This document shows, piece after piece, positions 34,979 through 43,556 of a stretch of DNA of 64,000 nt (positions are counted from its first letter, which is position 1; each line of letters begins with the position of its first letter). Below the pieces are notes generated by a model. That model searched no databases. It had not been told where the DNA came from and saw only the letters and a list, made by a program, of their open reading frames with translations. This stretch comes from Xanthomonas chitinilytica (GTDB taxonomy: Bacteria > Pseudomonadota > Gammaproteobacteria > Xanthomonadales > Xanthomonadaceae), in contig NZ_JAPCHY010000010.1 in assembly GCF_026107455.2 (NCBI RefSeq), positions 62,001-126,000 on the forward strand, read 5' to 3'. Both the position numbers and the translations under genes were made by a program.

Positions 34979-35281
34979 GGGCTGACACCGGTTATTCACG
35001 TCCGGTGTGCAGGATGGATGCACCGGCGAAGGATCGATGCGGCGCACCGGGTGCATGGACGCACGCTGTTCACGTTTGCGAGGCGATTCGCGTCCCTGCG
35101 CCGAAAACAGGCCGGCCGGCGTCCAAACACAGGGTTCGCGAGCACGGATGGAATGGTGTATTGCGTTGCGCGCGTTCATCCATCAAGTGCGCATCACGGG
35201 AATGAATCCGTCCTTAATCGAACGTTCCGGCGTTGCGATTCTTCACGAACTATCAATGTGCGGAGTGGTCATATAGCTCGC

Positions 35282-35404
35282 GACAGGCGCAATACCTGTC
35301 GTGGATCTCTCCCATCCCCTGGAGCAGATCTCGGAGCGGAAACTCCTCCCCAAGTTTCCGTTCCCCGGCCCCGCCGACCTCCCCCTGGTCGGTGGGGCTT
35401 TTTT
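35282..35404 (+). ncRNA. sX13-like small RNA with three C-rich loops
   Basis: Three consecutive hairpins: GATCT-CTCC/GGAG-AGATC with loop CATCCCCT (35304-35330), CGGAAACT/AGTTTCCG with loop CCTCCCCA (35337-35360), and a 12-bp terminator stem with loop TCCCCCT (35368-35398) followed by TTTTTT. Xanthomonas sX13 is a conserved, roughly 115-nt sRNA encoded downstream of polA whose C-rich loops bind G-rich motifs in target mRNAs. Position, length and loop sequences agree. The 5' end is uncertain (a TATAGC box at 35272 would start it near 35284). Confidence 0.85.
35368..35404 (+). terminator. Rho-independent terminator of the sX13-like RNA
   Basis: GCCCCGCCGACC pairs with GGTCGGTGGGGC (one G-U) over the loop TCCCCCT and is followed by six T residues. 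It also separates the sRNA from the DUF421 gene 117 bases downstream. Confidence 0.92.
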
Positions 35405-35520
35405 ATGGCCGTTCGTCCGTCTGCGGGAGAAGCGCATCCCGGGGCTGCCCGAAAAGCTCGCGGCCATCGCGCGGCATTGATCCCGGCCGCGCCAGCATGG
35501 GCTACCGTCGGTGCGGGGGA

Positions 35521-36003
35521 ATGACGATGTCGGACCTGTTCGATCTGGCGATGCCCTGGTGGGAGTTCGTACTGCGGGCGATCGTGGTGTACGTGCTGGT
35601 GCTGGGGATGGTGCGCATGTCGGGCAAGCGCGCGCTGGGCCAGTTCACGCCCTTCGATGTGTTGCTGATCGTGCTGCTGGGCAACGCCGTGCAGAACGCG
35701 TTGCTGGGCAAGGACACCTCGCTGGGCGGCGGGCTGCTGCTGGCCGCCACGCTGGTGGTGCTGAACTACGCGGTTGGCTGGGTCAGTTCCCGCAGCCTTG
35801 CGGTGGAACGGCTGGTGGAAGGCGAGCCGGTGCTGATCGCGCGCCATGGCGAGCTGCTGGAGTCGGTGCTCAGGCAGGAACTGGTGACCCGTGCCGATTT
35901 CGATGTGGCGATGCGCCAGCAGGGTTGCCGCGACATCGCCGAGGTGGAGCTGGCGCTGCTGGAGACCAACGGGCACATCACCATCGTCCAGCGCGGGAAA
36001 TGA
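35521..36003 (+). CDS. DUF421 (YetF-like) membrane protein
   Basis: A 160-residue protein with three N-terminal membrane helices (WWEFVLRAIVVYVLVLGMVRM, FDVLLIVLLGNAVQNALL, LLLAATLVVLNYAVGW) and a cytoplasmic C-terminal domain (ARHGELLESVLRQELVTRAD, LETNGHITIVQR). The KRALGQFTPFDVLLIVLLGN stretch is the DUF421 hallmark. Function is unknown. A second ATG two codons later is an alternative start. Tail-to-tail with hemF, only 10 bases apart. Confidence 0.88.
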   Translation: MTMSDLFDLAMPWWEFVLRAIVVYVLVLGMVRMSGKRALGQFTPFDVLLIVLLGNAVQNALLGKDTSLGGGLLLAATLVVLNYAVGWVSSRSLAVERLVEGEPVLIARHGELLESVLRQELVTRADFDVAMRQQGCRDIAEVELALLETNGHITIVQRGK

Positions 36004-36013
36004 ACGGGCCGGC

Positions 36014-36964
36014 TCAATCCAGCCAGTCGCGCGGCACCAGGTAGTCGGCCAGCCGCGCCTCGGCGCTGCCGGCCTCGGGCTGGAAGCCGTATTCCCAGCG
36101 CGCCCGCGGCGGCAGGCTCATCAGGATGCTCTCGCTGCGGCCGCCGCTCTGCAGGCCGAACAGGGTGCCGCGGTCGTAGACCAGGTTGAACTCGACGTAG
36201 CGGCCGCGCCGGTAGAGCTGGAACTCGCGTTCGCGCTCGCCGTACGGGGTGTCCTTGCGGCGTTCGACGATCGGCAGGTAGGCATCGAGGAAACCGTCGC
36301 CGACCGCGCGCAGGTAGGCGAAGTCGCGCTCGAAGTCGTCGTGCAGGTCGTCGAAGAACAGCCCGCCGACGCCGCGGGTCTCGTTGCGGTGGCGCAGGAA
36401 GAAGTAGTCGTCGCACCAGCGCTTGTGCGCCGGGTAGCGTTCGGCGCCGAACGGCGCGCACAGCTCGCGGGCGACCCGGTGCCAGTGGCGCACGTCCTCG
36501 TCGAACGGATAGAACGGGGTCAGGTCGAAGCCGCCGCCGAACCACGAGGCCACGTGTTCGCCGTCGCGCTCGGCGCGGAAGTAGCGCACGTTGGCGTGGG
36601 TGGTGGGCAGGTACGGGTTGCGCGGGTGGAACACCAGCGACACGCCGGTGGCGCGCCACGAGGCCCCGGCCAGCTCCGGGCGGTTGGCCGACGCCGAGGG
36701 CGGCAAGCGGGTGCCGGCCACGTCGGAGAAGCCGATGCCGGCCTGCTCGAACACCGTGCCCTCGCGCAGCACGCGGGTGCGGCCGCCGCCGCCCAGGGAC
36801 GGGCCAGCGCCGTGGGAGGCCGGGTCCCGGGAATGACCGCCGCCGTCGCCGCGCTGCCAGCAGTCCTCGGCGAAGCGGGCGCTGCCGTCGGCCTGCTCGA
36901 TGGCGGTGCAGATACGGTCCTGCAGGTCGGTCAGCCAGGTGCGGACCCGTTCGAATTCGTTCAT
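36014..36964 (-). CDS. hemF: Coproporphyrinogen III oxidase, aerobic
   Basis: A 316-residue oxygen-dependent HemF, converting coproporphyrinogen III to protoporphyrinogen IX in haem synthesis. Signatures: [61 protein letters not shown] and [17 protein letters not shown] Gly/Ser-rich insert near residues 40-60 ([16 protein letters not shown]) is longer than in E. coli. Start at 36964 has a TAAAGT box six bases upstream. Confidence 0.96.
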   Translation of the reverse strand: MNEFERVRTWLTDLQDRICTAIEQADGSARFAEDCWQRGDGGGHSRDPASHGAGPSLGGGGRTRVLREGTVFEQAGIGFSDVAGTRLPPSASANRPELAGASWRATGVSLVFHPRNPYLPTTHANVRYFRAERDGEHVASWFGGGFDLTPFYPFDEDVRHWHRVARELCAPFGAERYPAHKRWCDDYFFLRHRNETRGVGGLFFDDLHDDFERDFAYLRAVGDGFLDAYLPIVERRKDTPYGEREREFQLYRRGRYVEFNLVYDRGTLFGLQSGGRSESILMSLPPRARWEYGFQPEAGSAEARLADYLVPRDWLD

Positions 36965-36970
36965 GCCGGT

Positions 36971-36976
36971 ACTTTA
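36971..36976 (-). promoter_or_regulatory. -10-like element 6 bases before hemF ATG
   Basis: On the minus strand TAAAGT ends six bases before the hemF ATG, the same geometry as at polA and uvrD. Suggests a leaderless transcript. Confidence 0.45.
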
Positions 36977-37009
36977 GCGCAGGCCCTGGCCGGGACCTGC
37001 GCCGTCGCG

Positions 37010-38638
37010 CTATTTGCCGAACTTGCCCTGCGGATGCGGGGCGGTCGCTTCGCCGTCGTCGCCGTCGTCGTGTCCGCCGGCTTCAAGGGCGTCGGCGGCC
37101 TGTTGCAGCCCGGCGCCCAGCGCCAGCAGCGCCCAGTTGCTGGTGGCGTGTACGTCGCAGGCGACGTGGGTGTGCGCGCCGTCGCCCAGGCAGATCCGTT
37201 GCAGGGTTTCGGGGATGGTGTCGTCGCCGGTGTTGCCGAAGACCCCGCGCAGGTTCTCGCAGCCGGCGCGCACGCCGGCCTCGCACAGCTTGCGGTAGTA
37301 CGGCGCGGCGCCGGACCAGTCGCCGGTCAGCGCCTTGTGGTGGCCCAGGGCATTGCAGCCCTGCAGCTTGCCGGCCGCGCAGCAGGCTTCGGCGCCGCCG
37401 GGGGTGCCCACCGCGGGGCAGTCCTGCGGCAGCGGCCGCTCCACGTAGACGACCGGCGCGGCGCAGCGGTCGGCGCCGCCCTGGCGCTGGTACAGGGCAT
37501 AGCGGTTCCAGTTGTCCAGGCCGAGCAGGCGCTGGCCGTCGAGCACCTGAAACACGAAATCGCCCCCCTTGTCGTGGCGGATGCGGACCTGGCCGTCTTC
37601 CAGCCGTGCCCGCAACTGGCCGCCGAAGGGCACCACGACCAGGCCATGGTCGCCGAACGACAGGCTGTCCATCAGGCCGACCGCGGCCCGGTAGTCGCCG
37701 CAGGGCAGGGCCGCGGCCGGGGCGGCGGTGGCATCGGCCGGGCGCAGGCCGGCCAGCGCGGCGGCCTTGCCGCAGGCACCGGGGTCCAGGCCGGGCGAGC
37801 AGGCCAGCTGCAACGCCTCGCGCGCCTGCAGGTACTGGCCGGCGTTCCAGTGCTCGTCGGCCACCTTGGTGCAGAAATCGCCGTCGGGATGCGCGCGGCA
37901 CAGCTGCATCAGGTCCTGCAGCGATGCGGCTGGCAGCCGCGGGCCGGCGTGGTCGACGCCCAGCAGCGACCGGGCCATGGCCTTGGCCAGCGCCTCATGG
38001 GCGGCGGTGCGGCACGCGCTCTCGTCGAACAGCGGCGAATCCTGCTTGCAGACATCCGGTTCGACCAGGTCGGGGTCGCCTGCGGTCGCGGCCTCGCGCG
38101 CCTGTTCGCGGTAGCGCTCCAGCAGCCGCGAACAGGCGAACGGCAGGTCCTCCCGGCACCATTGCCGCAGCTGGCGGTCGTCGGCGTCGTAGGTCCGGGC
38201 GATGCAGGCGTCGATGTCGGCGCGGCAGCTGCCGGCCGGGGCCGGAGCGGGTGCCTTGCAGGCGGCCGCTTCGGCCAGCGCGTATCCGCTGTAGCCGCCT
38301 TCGATGCGCTGGCCGTCGTCGCTGAGCGTGTACTGGTCGGCATGGCCCAGCGACAGGTCGACCACGTCCAGGGTCGTTCCGCGTTGGCGGACCAGGTAGC
38401 GCGTCGGCGGCATGGCGTCGCTGAGGCGGGTAGCCTCGGCCGGACTGTCGACGAGCAGGCGCGCGCTGCCGTCTTCGCTGCGGTAGGTGCCGCAGCGCAG
38501 TTCGGCGGCGGCCAGCGGCGCCGCCGTCGTCAGCAGCAGGGCCAGCAGCGCGGCGCGGCGGCCGATGCGGAAGCGGGAAAAACGGGCGGGCATCGACAGG
38601 CCGCCGCCAGGTGCGGAAGAAGCGTTGGATCGGGTCAT
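37010..38638 (-). CDS. Large Cys-rich exported protein with Sel1-like repeats
   Basis: A 542-residue protein with an N-terminal export signal beginning around RRAALLALLLTTAAPLAAA. Two Cys-rich halves contain Sel1/TPR-like elements (WSGAAPYYRKLCEAGVRAGC, AGQYLQAREALQLACSPGLD) with regularly spaced cysteines likely disulfide-bonded. The C-terminus is acidic and His-rich (GGHDDGDDGEATAPHP). I do not recognise the function; such proteins are often periplasmic scaffold or inhibitor-like. The start at 38638 is supported by a TAGAAT box six bases before it; ATG 38593 is the alternative. Confidence 0.65.
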   Translation of the reverse strand: MTRSNASSAPGGGLSMPARFSRFRIGRRAALLALLLTTAAPLAAAELRCGTYRSEDGSARLLVDSPAEATRLSDAMPPTRYLVRQRGTTLDVVDLSLGHADQYTLSDDGQRIEGGYSGYALAEAAACKAPAPAPAGSCRADIDACIARTYDADDRQLRQWCREDLPFACSRLLERYREQAREAATAGDPDLVEPDVCKQDSPLFDESACRTAAHEALAKAMARSLLGVDHAGPRLPAASLQDLMQLCRAHPDGDFCTKVADEHWNAGQYLQAREALQLACSPGLDPGACGKAAALAGLRPADATAAPAAALPCGDYRAAVGLMDSLSFGDHGLVVVPFGGQLRARLEDGQVRIRHDKGGDFVFQVLDGQRLLGLDNWNRYALYQRQGGADRCAAPVVYVERPLPQDCPAVGTPGGAEACCAAGKLQGCNALGHHKALTGDWSGAAPYYRKLCEAGVRAGCENLRGVFGNTGDDTIPETLQRICLGDGAHTHVACDVHATSNWALLALGAGLQQAADALEAGGHDDGDDGEATAPHPQGKFGK

Positions 38639-38644
38639 CCGCGC

Positions 38645-38650
38645 ATTCTA
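38645..38650 (-). promoter_or_regulatory. -10 element 6 bases before the Sel1-like gene
   Basis: On the minus strand TAGAAT-GCGCGG-ATG repeats the polA geometry exactly (TAGAAT, six bases, ATG). It supports start 38638 and leaderless transcription. Confidence 0.55.
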
Positions 38651-38669
38651 GGATGCGCGGCCGACGGGG

Positions 38670-39269
38670 TCAGCGCCGGAACTGCTCGCGTATGTCTTCC
38701 CGCTTGAAGCGGATCACCAGCCAGCCGTGCAGGACGGCGAACGCCAGCGAGGTGAGGCCGCCGGTGATCAGGCTGGTCCAGCGGCTGATCTGCAATTGCG
38801 CCCACAGCTCGCGCCCCTCGACCGAGTCGAATATTTCGGCGGGGAACATGTCGGCCAGGCCGGAGAACATGGCGTCGATCAGCGGCAGGCAGGCGAAGTT
38901 GGCCACCGCCACCAGCACCAGGAACGCGATGAAGCCGAGCCGCGCCCATTCGTGCCGCGCCAGCAGGCCCCACGACACCGCCAGGAACGCCAGCGAGAAC
39001 AGCAGCATCAGCACGCCCAGGGCGACGGCGTGGTCCAGCAGCCATTGCAGGCCGGCGGGGGGCGCAAGGCCGCGCACGCTCAGCCAGTGGCCGATGTCGG
39101 CCAGCCCCAGCGCGCCGACCAGCGCCAGCTGCAGCACGCTGTACAGCACCGAGAGCACCGCCATCACCAGCGCCAGCTTGGCGGTGACGTCGACGAAGGA
39201 ACGGGCCTTGGAACGTGGCTGGCCGGTGCCGGGCAGGGGCGGGAGGTTCACGCGATCGTCCGTGTCCAT
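38670..39269 (-). CDS. Hypothetical membrane protein with four helices
   Basis: A 199-residue protein with a polar N-terminal tail (about 25 residues) and four predicted membrane helices (LALVMAVLSVLYSVLQLALV, AVALGVLMLLFSLAFLAVSW, LGFIAFLVLVAVANFACL, SLITGGLTSLAFAVLHGWLV). The tail RFKREDIREQFRR is basic. No family recognised. It lies between the Nudix gene and the Sel1-like gene on the same strand with short gaps, so possibly co-transcribed. Confidence 0.7.
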   Translation of the reverse strand: MDTDDRVNLPPLPGTGQPRSKARSFVDVTAKLALVMAVLSVLYSVLQLALVGALGLADIGHWLSVRGLAPPAGLQWLLDHAVALGVLMLLFSLAFLAVSWGLLARHEWARLGFIAFLVLVAVANFACLPLIDAMFSGLADMFPAEIFDSVEGRELWAQLQISRWTSLITGGLTSLAFAVLHGWLVIRFKREDIREQFRR

Positions 39270-39285
39270 GCGGGAAGGGGCCGCA

Positions 39286-39720
39286 CTATCGCCCGATCCG
39301 CGCCGTTTGCCCAGCGCCGGCGAGCACGGCGCGCGCCGCCGGCAGGATGTGGCCGGCGCTCAGCGGCGCCAGCGCCACGCCATGCGGCGGCTGCAACGGA
39401 ATCCAGGCCAGTTCGGCGATTTCCGCCTGCGTGGCCGGAACGCCTTCGATCTCGACCAGGAACGCTTCGCCCTGCACCTGGCGCCCCGGCTCGTTGACCG
39501 CCTCGGCCTGGAACCGGCCCAGCGGCCGCGCGCTGCCGGCCACGACAGCCACGCCCAGCTCCTCGTGCAGCTCGCGCGCCAGCGTGGCCAGCGTGTCCTC
39601 GCCCGGTTCGCGCTTGCCGCCGGGTTGGATGAAGGTGTCCGAGCCGTGCTTGCGCACCACCAGCACGCGGCCGGCGGCGTCGAGGATCACGGCGACGACG
39701 ATGCGGATGGCGGGAGGCAT
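39286..39720 (-). CDS. Nudix hydrolase
   Basis: A 144-residue Nudix enzyme cleaving a nucleoside diphosphate linked to another moiety. The full Nudix box G-x5-E-x7-REL-x-EE-x-G is intact in GKREPGEDTLATLARELHEELGV read in two parts (GKREPGEDTLATL and ARELHEELGV). The N-terminus IRIVVAVILDAAGRVLVVRK is standard. AAGGA lies 8 bases before the ATG. The specific nucleotide substrate cannot be told. It ends 17 bases before the membrane-protein gene, so likely same unit. Confidence 0.9.
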   Translation of the reverse strand: MPPAIRIVVAVILDAAGRVLVVRKHGSDTFIQPGGKREPGEDTLATLARELHEELGVAVVAGSARPLGRFQAEAVNEPGRQVQGEAFLVEIEGVPATQAEIAELAWIPLQPPHGVALAPLSAGHILPAARAVLAGAGQTARIGR

Positions 39721-39756
39721 GCGGGTCCTTGCGGCTGGCGCCCTGTCTGCCTGTCC

Positions 39757-39824
39757 GTAGGAGCGACGTCAGTCGCGACCGGGCTTTACCGGTGAAGCCA
39801 CATCGCGACTGACGTCGCTCCTAC
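39757..39824. repeat. REP-like inverted repeat pair, copy 3
   Basis: Forward arm at 39757-39779 and reverse arm at 39803-39824, same sequences as copies 1 and 2, with a 23-base spacer. Situated between the S9 peptidase and Nudix genes. The spacer GGCTTTACCGGTGAAGCC is itself nearly palindromic, extending the hairpin. Confidence 0.9.
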
Positions 39825-39874
39825 AAGGGCCTGCAGGGATGGAGGGAAGAGGGCGGCCAGTGGCCGCCCTCCGC

Positions 39875-42238
39875 TCACTTCAGGTTTTCCTCGAACAGCT
39901 TGAGGATGCGCTTGTACTGGTCCAGCCAGGAATCGGCGCGGACGTAGCCGTGGCGTTCCAGCGGGTACGGGGCGATGGTCCAGTTGTCCTTGTGCAGTTC
40001 GATCAGGCGCTGGGTGAGGTTGATCGAATCCTGGAAGAACACGTTGTCGTCCATCATCCCGTGGGCGATCAGCAGGTGGTCCTGCAGGCCTTCGGCGTAC
40101 TCGATCGGCGAGGATTTGCGGTAGGCCTCCGGATCGATGTCCGGGGTGTTGAGGATGTTGCTGGTGTAGCCGTGGTTGTACTGGTGCCAGTCCACCACCG
40201 GCCGCAGCGCGGCGCCGGCCTTGAACGTACCCGGCGCACGGAACAGCGCCATGAAGGTCATGAAGCCGCCGTAGGAGCCGCCGTAGATGCCGGCGCGGTC
40301 GCGATCGCCCTGCCTGGTCTGGGCCAGCCAGTCCAGGCCGTCCAGGTAGTCCTCCAGTTCCGGATGGCCCATGTTGCGGTAGATGGCGGTGCGCCAGTCG
40401 CGGCCGTAGCCCTCGCTGCCGCGGTAGTCCATGTCCAGCACGATGTAGCCCTGCTGCACCAGCAGGTTGTGGAACATCTGCTCGCGGAAATAGGCCGGGT
40501 AGCGCTGGTGCACGTTCTGCAGGTAGCCGGCGCCGTGCACGAACATGGCGATCGGGTACTTTTTGCCCGGCTCCAGCGTCTGCGGCCCGTAGTACTTGGC
40601 CCAGACATGGCCGGCGCCGTGCCTGGACGGCACCTGCACCAGCTGCGGCTGGATCCACTCGCGCGCCTTGAACTCGGCGCTGCGGGTGTCGGTCAGCACC
40701 CGTGCCTGGCCGCCGGCGGCCGGCACCACCGCCAGCTGCGGCGGCAGGTAGGACGCCGAGTAGCGCACCAGCAACTGGCCGCCGTCGGGCGAGAGCGAGA
40801 AATCTTCCACGCCATCGAGGCTGGTCAATTCCTTCACCTGGCGGCTGCCGGTGTCCACCGTGCAGACCTCGTAGTCGTGCGGGGCCTGCGGGTTGCACAG
40901 GAAGTAGAAGCCGCGGCCGTCGGCGGTCTGCACCGGCATCGAGGCTTCCCAGCGGCCGCCGGTCAACGCCTGCGGCTTGCCGCCGCCCTGCTGGGTGTAC
41001 AGGTGCGAGAAGCCCGATTCCTCGGACAGCAGCCACAGCGTGCGGCCGTCGCCCATCCAGCCGAAGTCGTTGAAGCCCCAGTTGATCCAGGCGTTGTCGG
41101 TCAGGCGGTGGCGGGTTTCCAGCTTGGCGCTGGCCGGGCTGACGCTGGCGATCCAGCGGTCCTTGTTGTCGTTGGCGCGGAGCATGATCGCGGCCTGGCT
41201 GCCGTCATCGCTCCAGCGGATTCCGGAGTTGCCCCTGCCGCGCAGCACCTGCAGCGGACGATTGCCCTTGAGCGCGTCCTTGCCGGCGGCCTTGCGCAGC
41301 GCCGCCAGCGGATCGTTGGCGATGCCCGGCAGGCCGTCCAGCGACAGCGGCTTGAGCGTGCCGGTGGCCGCGTCCACCAGCCACAGGGCATGCGGCTCGG
41401 GATTGTTGCGGCCGACGCGGGTACGGGTGTCCTCGGCCTCCTCGTAGCCGGACTCGGTCACGTACAGCGGCATCTTGCCGCCGCGGCCTTCGTCGAAGCC
41501 CTTCGGCTTGGTCACCACGATCAGGTGGCGGGCATCGGGCGAGAGCACGCTGTCGACGATCTCCACGTCCGCGCCCAGGTAGATCGGGCCCGGCGCACGG
41601 GTGGCGTCGGCGCGGCGCCAGCTTTCCTCCTGCGCCTTCAGCGCTTCGCGCTGGGCGCGGTCGCGGCGCAGGGTCTCCAGCGTGCGCAGCTGCTGCTCGC
41701 GCAGCACATCGGCCTTGGGCGGCTCGTCGGGGTTCTTTTCCGCCTTCAGGGTGGCGACCTGGGTGGCGCCGGCGGCGGCGGTCCAGTGGAACCAGTTGTG
41801 GCCGATGCGCCAGATCACCCCGCCATCGTTGGCGAAGCCGGGCGCGCTGGCGCGCTCGCTGCTGCGGGTCAGCTGGGTCAGCGCCCCGCTGCGCAGGTCG
41901 CGCACGAACACGTCGCCGTTGCGCACGAAGACCGTGCGCTGGCGGTTGCGGTCGTAGACCGGGTTGGCCACGTCCAACGTGCCGCGCTGGTCGTCGGCCA
42001 CCTGCTGCGCCGCGCCGCCGGCGAGCGGCTGGCGGAAGGTGTCGCGCACCGGGCTGCCGTTGCGCTTGAGCTGATACTCCACCTGCTGGCTGTTCCACGA
42101 CCACCAGGCGCTTTCGACCGGCGGCCCGATCCAGTCCGGATCGGCCATGGCCTGTTCGATGGTGATCGGGGTCGGTGCGGCGTGGACACCGCCGGCGGCG
42201 GCGAGCAGCAGCAGGGACAGGGGCAGCAGTCTGGGCAT
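39875..42238 (-). CDS. S9 family peptidase (prolyl oligopeptidase / DPP IV type)
   Basis: A 787-residue exported peptidase with a signal peptide (LLPLSLLLLAAAGGVHA). A beta-propeller precedes the catalytic alpha/beta hydrolase. The Ser is in IYGGSYGGFMTFMALF (GxSxGG), the Asp in HGMMDDNVFFQDS, the His in PYPLERHGYV. The start at 42238 gives the signal peptide directly. Predicted to release dipeptides from oligopeptides in the periplasm. Single gene, convergent with nothing; XanB2 lies just upstream on the same strand. Confidence 0.92.
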   Translation of the reverse strand: MPRLLPLSLLLLAAAGGVHAAPTPITIEQAMADPDWIGPPVESAWWSWNSQQVEYQLKRNGSPVRDTFRQPLAGGAAQQVADDQRGTLDVANPVYDRNRQRTVFVRNGDVFVRDLRSGALTQLTRSSERASAPGFANDGGVIWRIGHNWFHWTAAAGATQVATLKAEKNPDEPPKADVLREQQLRTLETLRRDRAQREALKAQEESWRRADATRAPGPIYLGADVEIVDSVLSPDARHLIVVTKPKGFDEGRGGKMPLYVTESGYEEAEDTRTRVGRNNPEPHALWLVDAATGTLKPLSLDGLPGIANDPLAALRKAAGKDALKGNRPLQVLRGRGNSGIRWSDDGSQAAIMLRANDNKDRWIASVSPASAKLETRHRLTDNAWINWGFNDFGWMGDGRTLWLLSEESGFSHLYTQQGGGKPQALTGGRWEASMPVQTADGRGFYFLCNPQAPHDYEVCTVDTGSRQVKELTSLDGVEDFSLSPDGGQLLVRYSASYLPPQLAVVPAAGGQARVLTDTRSAEFKAREWIQPQLVQVPSRHGAGHVWAKYYGPQTLEPGKKYPIAMFVHGAGYLQNVHQRYPAYFREQMFHNLLVQQGYIVLDMDYRGSEGYGRDWRTAIYRNMGHPELEDYLDGLDWLAQTRQGDRDRAGIYGGSYGGFMTFMALFRAPGTFKAGAALRPVVDWHQYNHGYTSNILNTPDIDPEAYRKSSPIEYAEGLQDHLLIAHGMMDDNVFFQDSINLTQRLIELHKDNWTIAPYPLERHGYVRADSWLDQYKRILKLFEENLK

Positions 42239-42373
42239 TGCGGGCGGCACCAATGAGGAAAACCCGGCAAGCCTAACAGTCCCTTCACGGCCGGGGCTGG
42301 GCCACAGGTCATGGCGCGCCGGTTCGGCGCCGGCGGTTTCCGGCGGCTGTCGCCGCAAGCTCGCGGCGGGAGC

Positions 42374-43399
42374 TCAGCCGTGCAGGCTCTCGATCTCGAC
42401 CAGCAGCTCGGCGCGGCAGACCTCGGCGTGCAGCACCAGGAACGGCGGCACCGGCGCCGGCAGCGCCCGCATCTGCGCGGCGACGGCGTCCATGTCCTCG
42501 GCGCGGCGCACGTACACCTTGAACAGCGAGCCGGCGCCCGGCACCGGCGCCAGCGCCGGCCGCTGCAGGCGCGCGGCGTCGACCAGGCTCTGCAGGTTGG
42601 TCAGGGTCTCGCGCAGCTGGTCCGGCAACGCCCCGGGATGCTGCGAGACGTGGCCGACGATGGCGGCGGTGCCCGATTGCAGCAGTGGCAGGCCGGTGGC
42701 CGGCGGCGGCAGCAGCGCGCGCGAGAAGCTCGGCGACTGCGGGCCGTACTGGCGCGGGTAGCGGTAGGCGCTGACCTGCCGCGGGTTCTCCAGCGGCCGT
42801 CCGGCATGGCGGCCGGACAGCCAGTACACCTGGAGCCGGCGCACGCCGTCGTAGCGGCCGATGCAGGTGGCCGCCGGCAGGCTGGCCTCGTCCAGCGTGC
42901 CCATCCCGCGCACCCGGCCCACGCAGAAGCGGCGATAGCGCTCCTGGTCGCCCTGGCCCTCGGTGATGGCGTCGAGGTAGTTCCAGGTGCGCAGCAGGTG
43001 CGGATAGCCGCAGCCGCCGAGGAACCGCCCCAGCCGCGCGTAGGCCTGCTCGGCCGCGGCTTCGATGCCGCCGTCGGCCTCGTCGATCTCCAGTGCGCCG
43101 AACAGCACTTCGCCGTCCTCGGCCCAGGCCAGGCCGTCGTCGCGGCCGTGGCGCACCGGGCGCGGACTGCGCCAGACCTCCAGCATCGCCGGGCCATGGG
43201 CCTGCAGCGGAATCCGCAGGAAACGCGGATCGTCGCCCGCCGGCTCCGGCGTGCCGGCGAAACCGAATACCGCCAGCACCTGCGGGTCGGCCAGCACCTG
43301 GTCCAGCGTGCCGGCCCCGGCATAGCCCAGGTCGAAACGGGGAACGGGGGGGGTGGGATCGGCGGCGGGCGGCGCGGCATTCGCCAGCGGGAAGCTCAT
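42374..43399 (-). CDS. xanB2: XanB2-type bifunctional chorismatase (hydroxybenzoate synthase)
   Basis: A 341-residue chorismatase homologue. In Xanthomonas XanB2 converts chorismate to 3- and 4-hydroxybenzoic acid; the former feeds xanthomonadin and the latter ubiquinone. Visible features: LEVWRSPRPVRHGRDDGLAW, RTWNYLDAITEGQGDQERYR (Arg/Tyr-rich motif), FCVGRVRGMG and GHVSQHPGALPDQLRETLTN, the last resembling a YjgF-like half. The Pro-rich N-terminus (PPAADPTPPVPRFDLGYAG) is usual. Divergent from the pigment operon with 157 bases between, where its promoter (TATCAT near 43434) may lie. Confidence 0.9.
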   Translation of the reverse strand: MSFPLANAAPPAADPTPPVPRFDLGYAGAGTLDQVLADPQVLAVFGFAGTPEPAGDDPRFLRIPLQAHGPAMLEVWRSPRPVRHGRDDGLAWAEDGEVLFGALEIDEADGGIEAAAEQAYARLGRFLGGCGYPHLLRTWNYLDAITEGQGDQERYRRFCVGRVRGMGTLDEASLPAATCIGRYDGVRRLQVYWLSGRHAGRPLENPRQVSAYRYPRQYGPQSPSFSRALLPPPATGLPLLQSGTAAIVGHVSQHPGALPDQLRETLTNLQSLVDAARLQRPALAPVPGAGSLFKVYVRRAEDMDAVAAQMRALPAPVPPFLVLHAEVCRAELLVEIESLHG

Positions 43400-43556
43400 T
43401 GCAGGGGACGGCAGTGTGAGTTGCGAGGCCGCCATGATAGCGTGCGCGACTTTGGTGGCCTGGCTCCCGGCAACTGCATGAATGCGGCGGGGGCGGCCCG
43501 CGGGTCGTGGCTCCGGTCCGCCGGAGGGGGGCGTTCATGTATTGCTGGCAGGAAGG

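Noticed and set aside
34670..34980. CRISPR array
   Set aside because: The 91-bp units are contiguous tandem copies with no unique spacers and contain the polA end.
34695..34988. 97-codon minus-strand frame across the tandem repeats
   Set aside because: The product is itself a repeat of the DNA units and no start or motif supports it.
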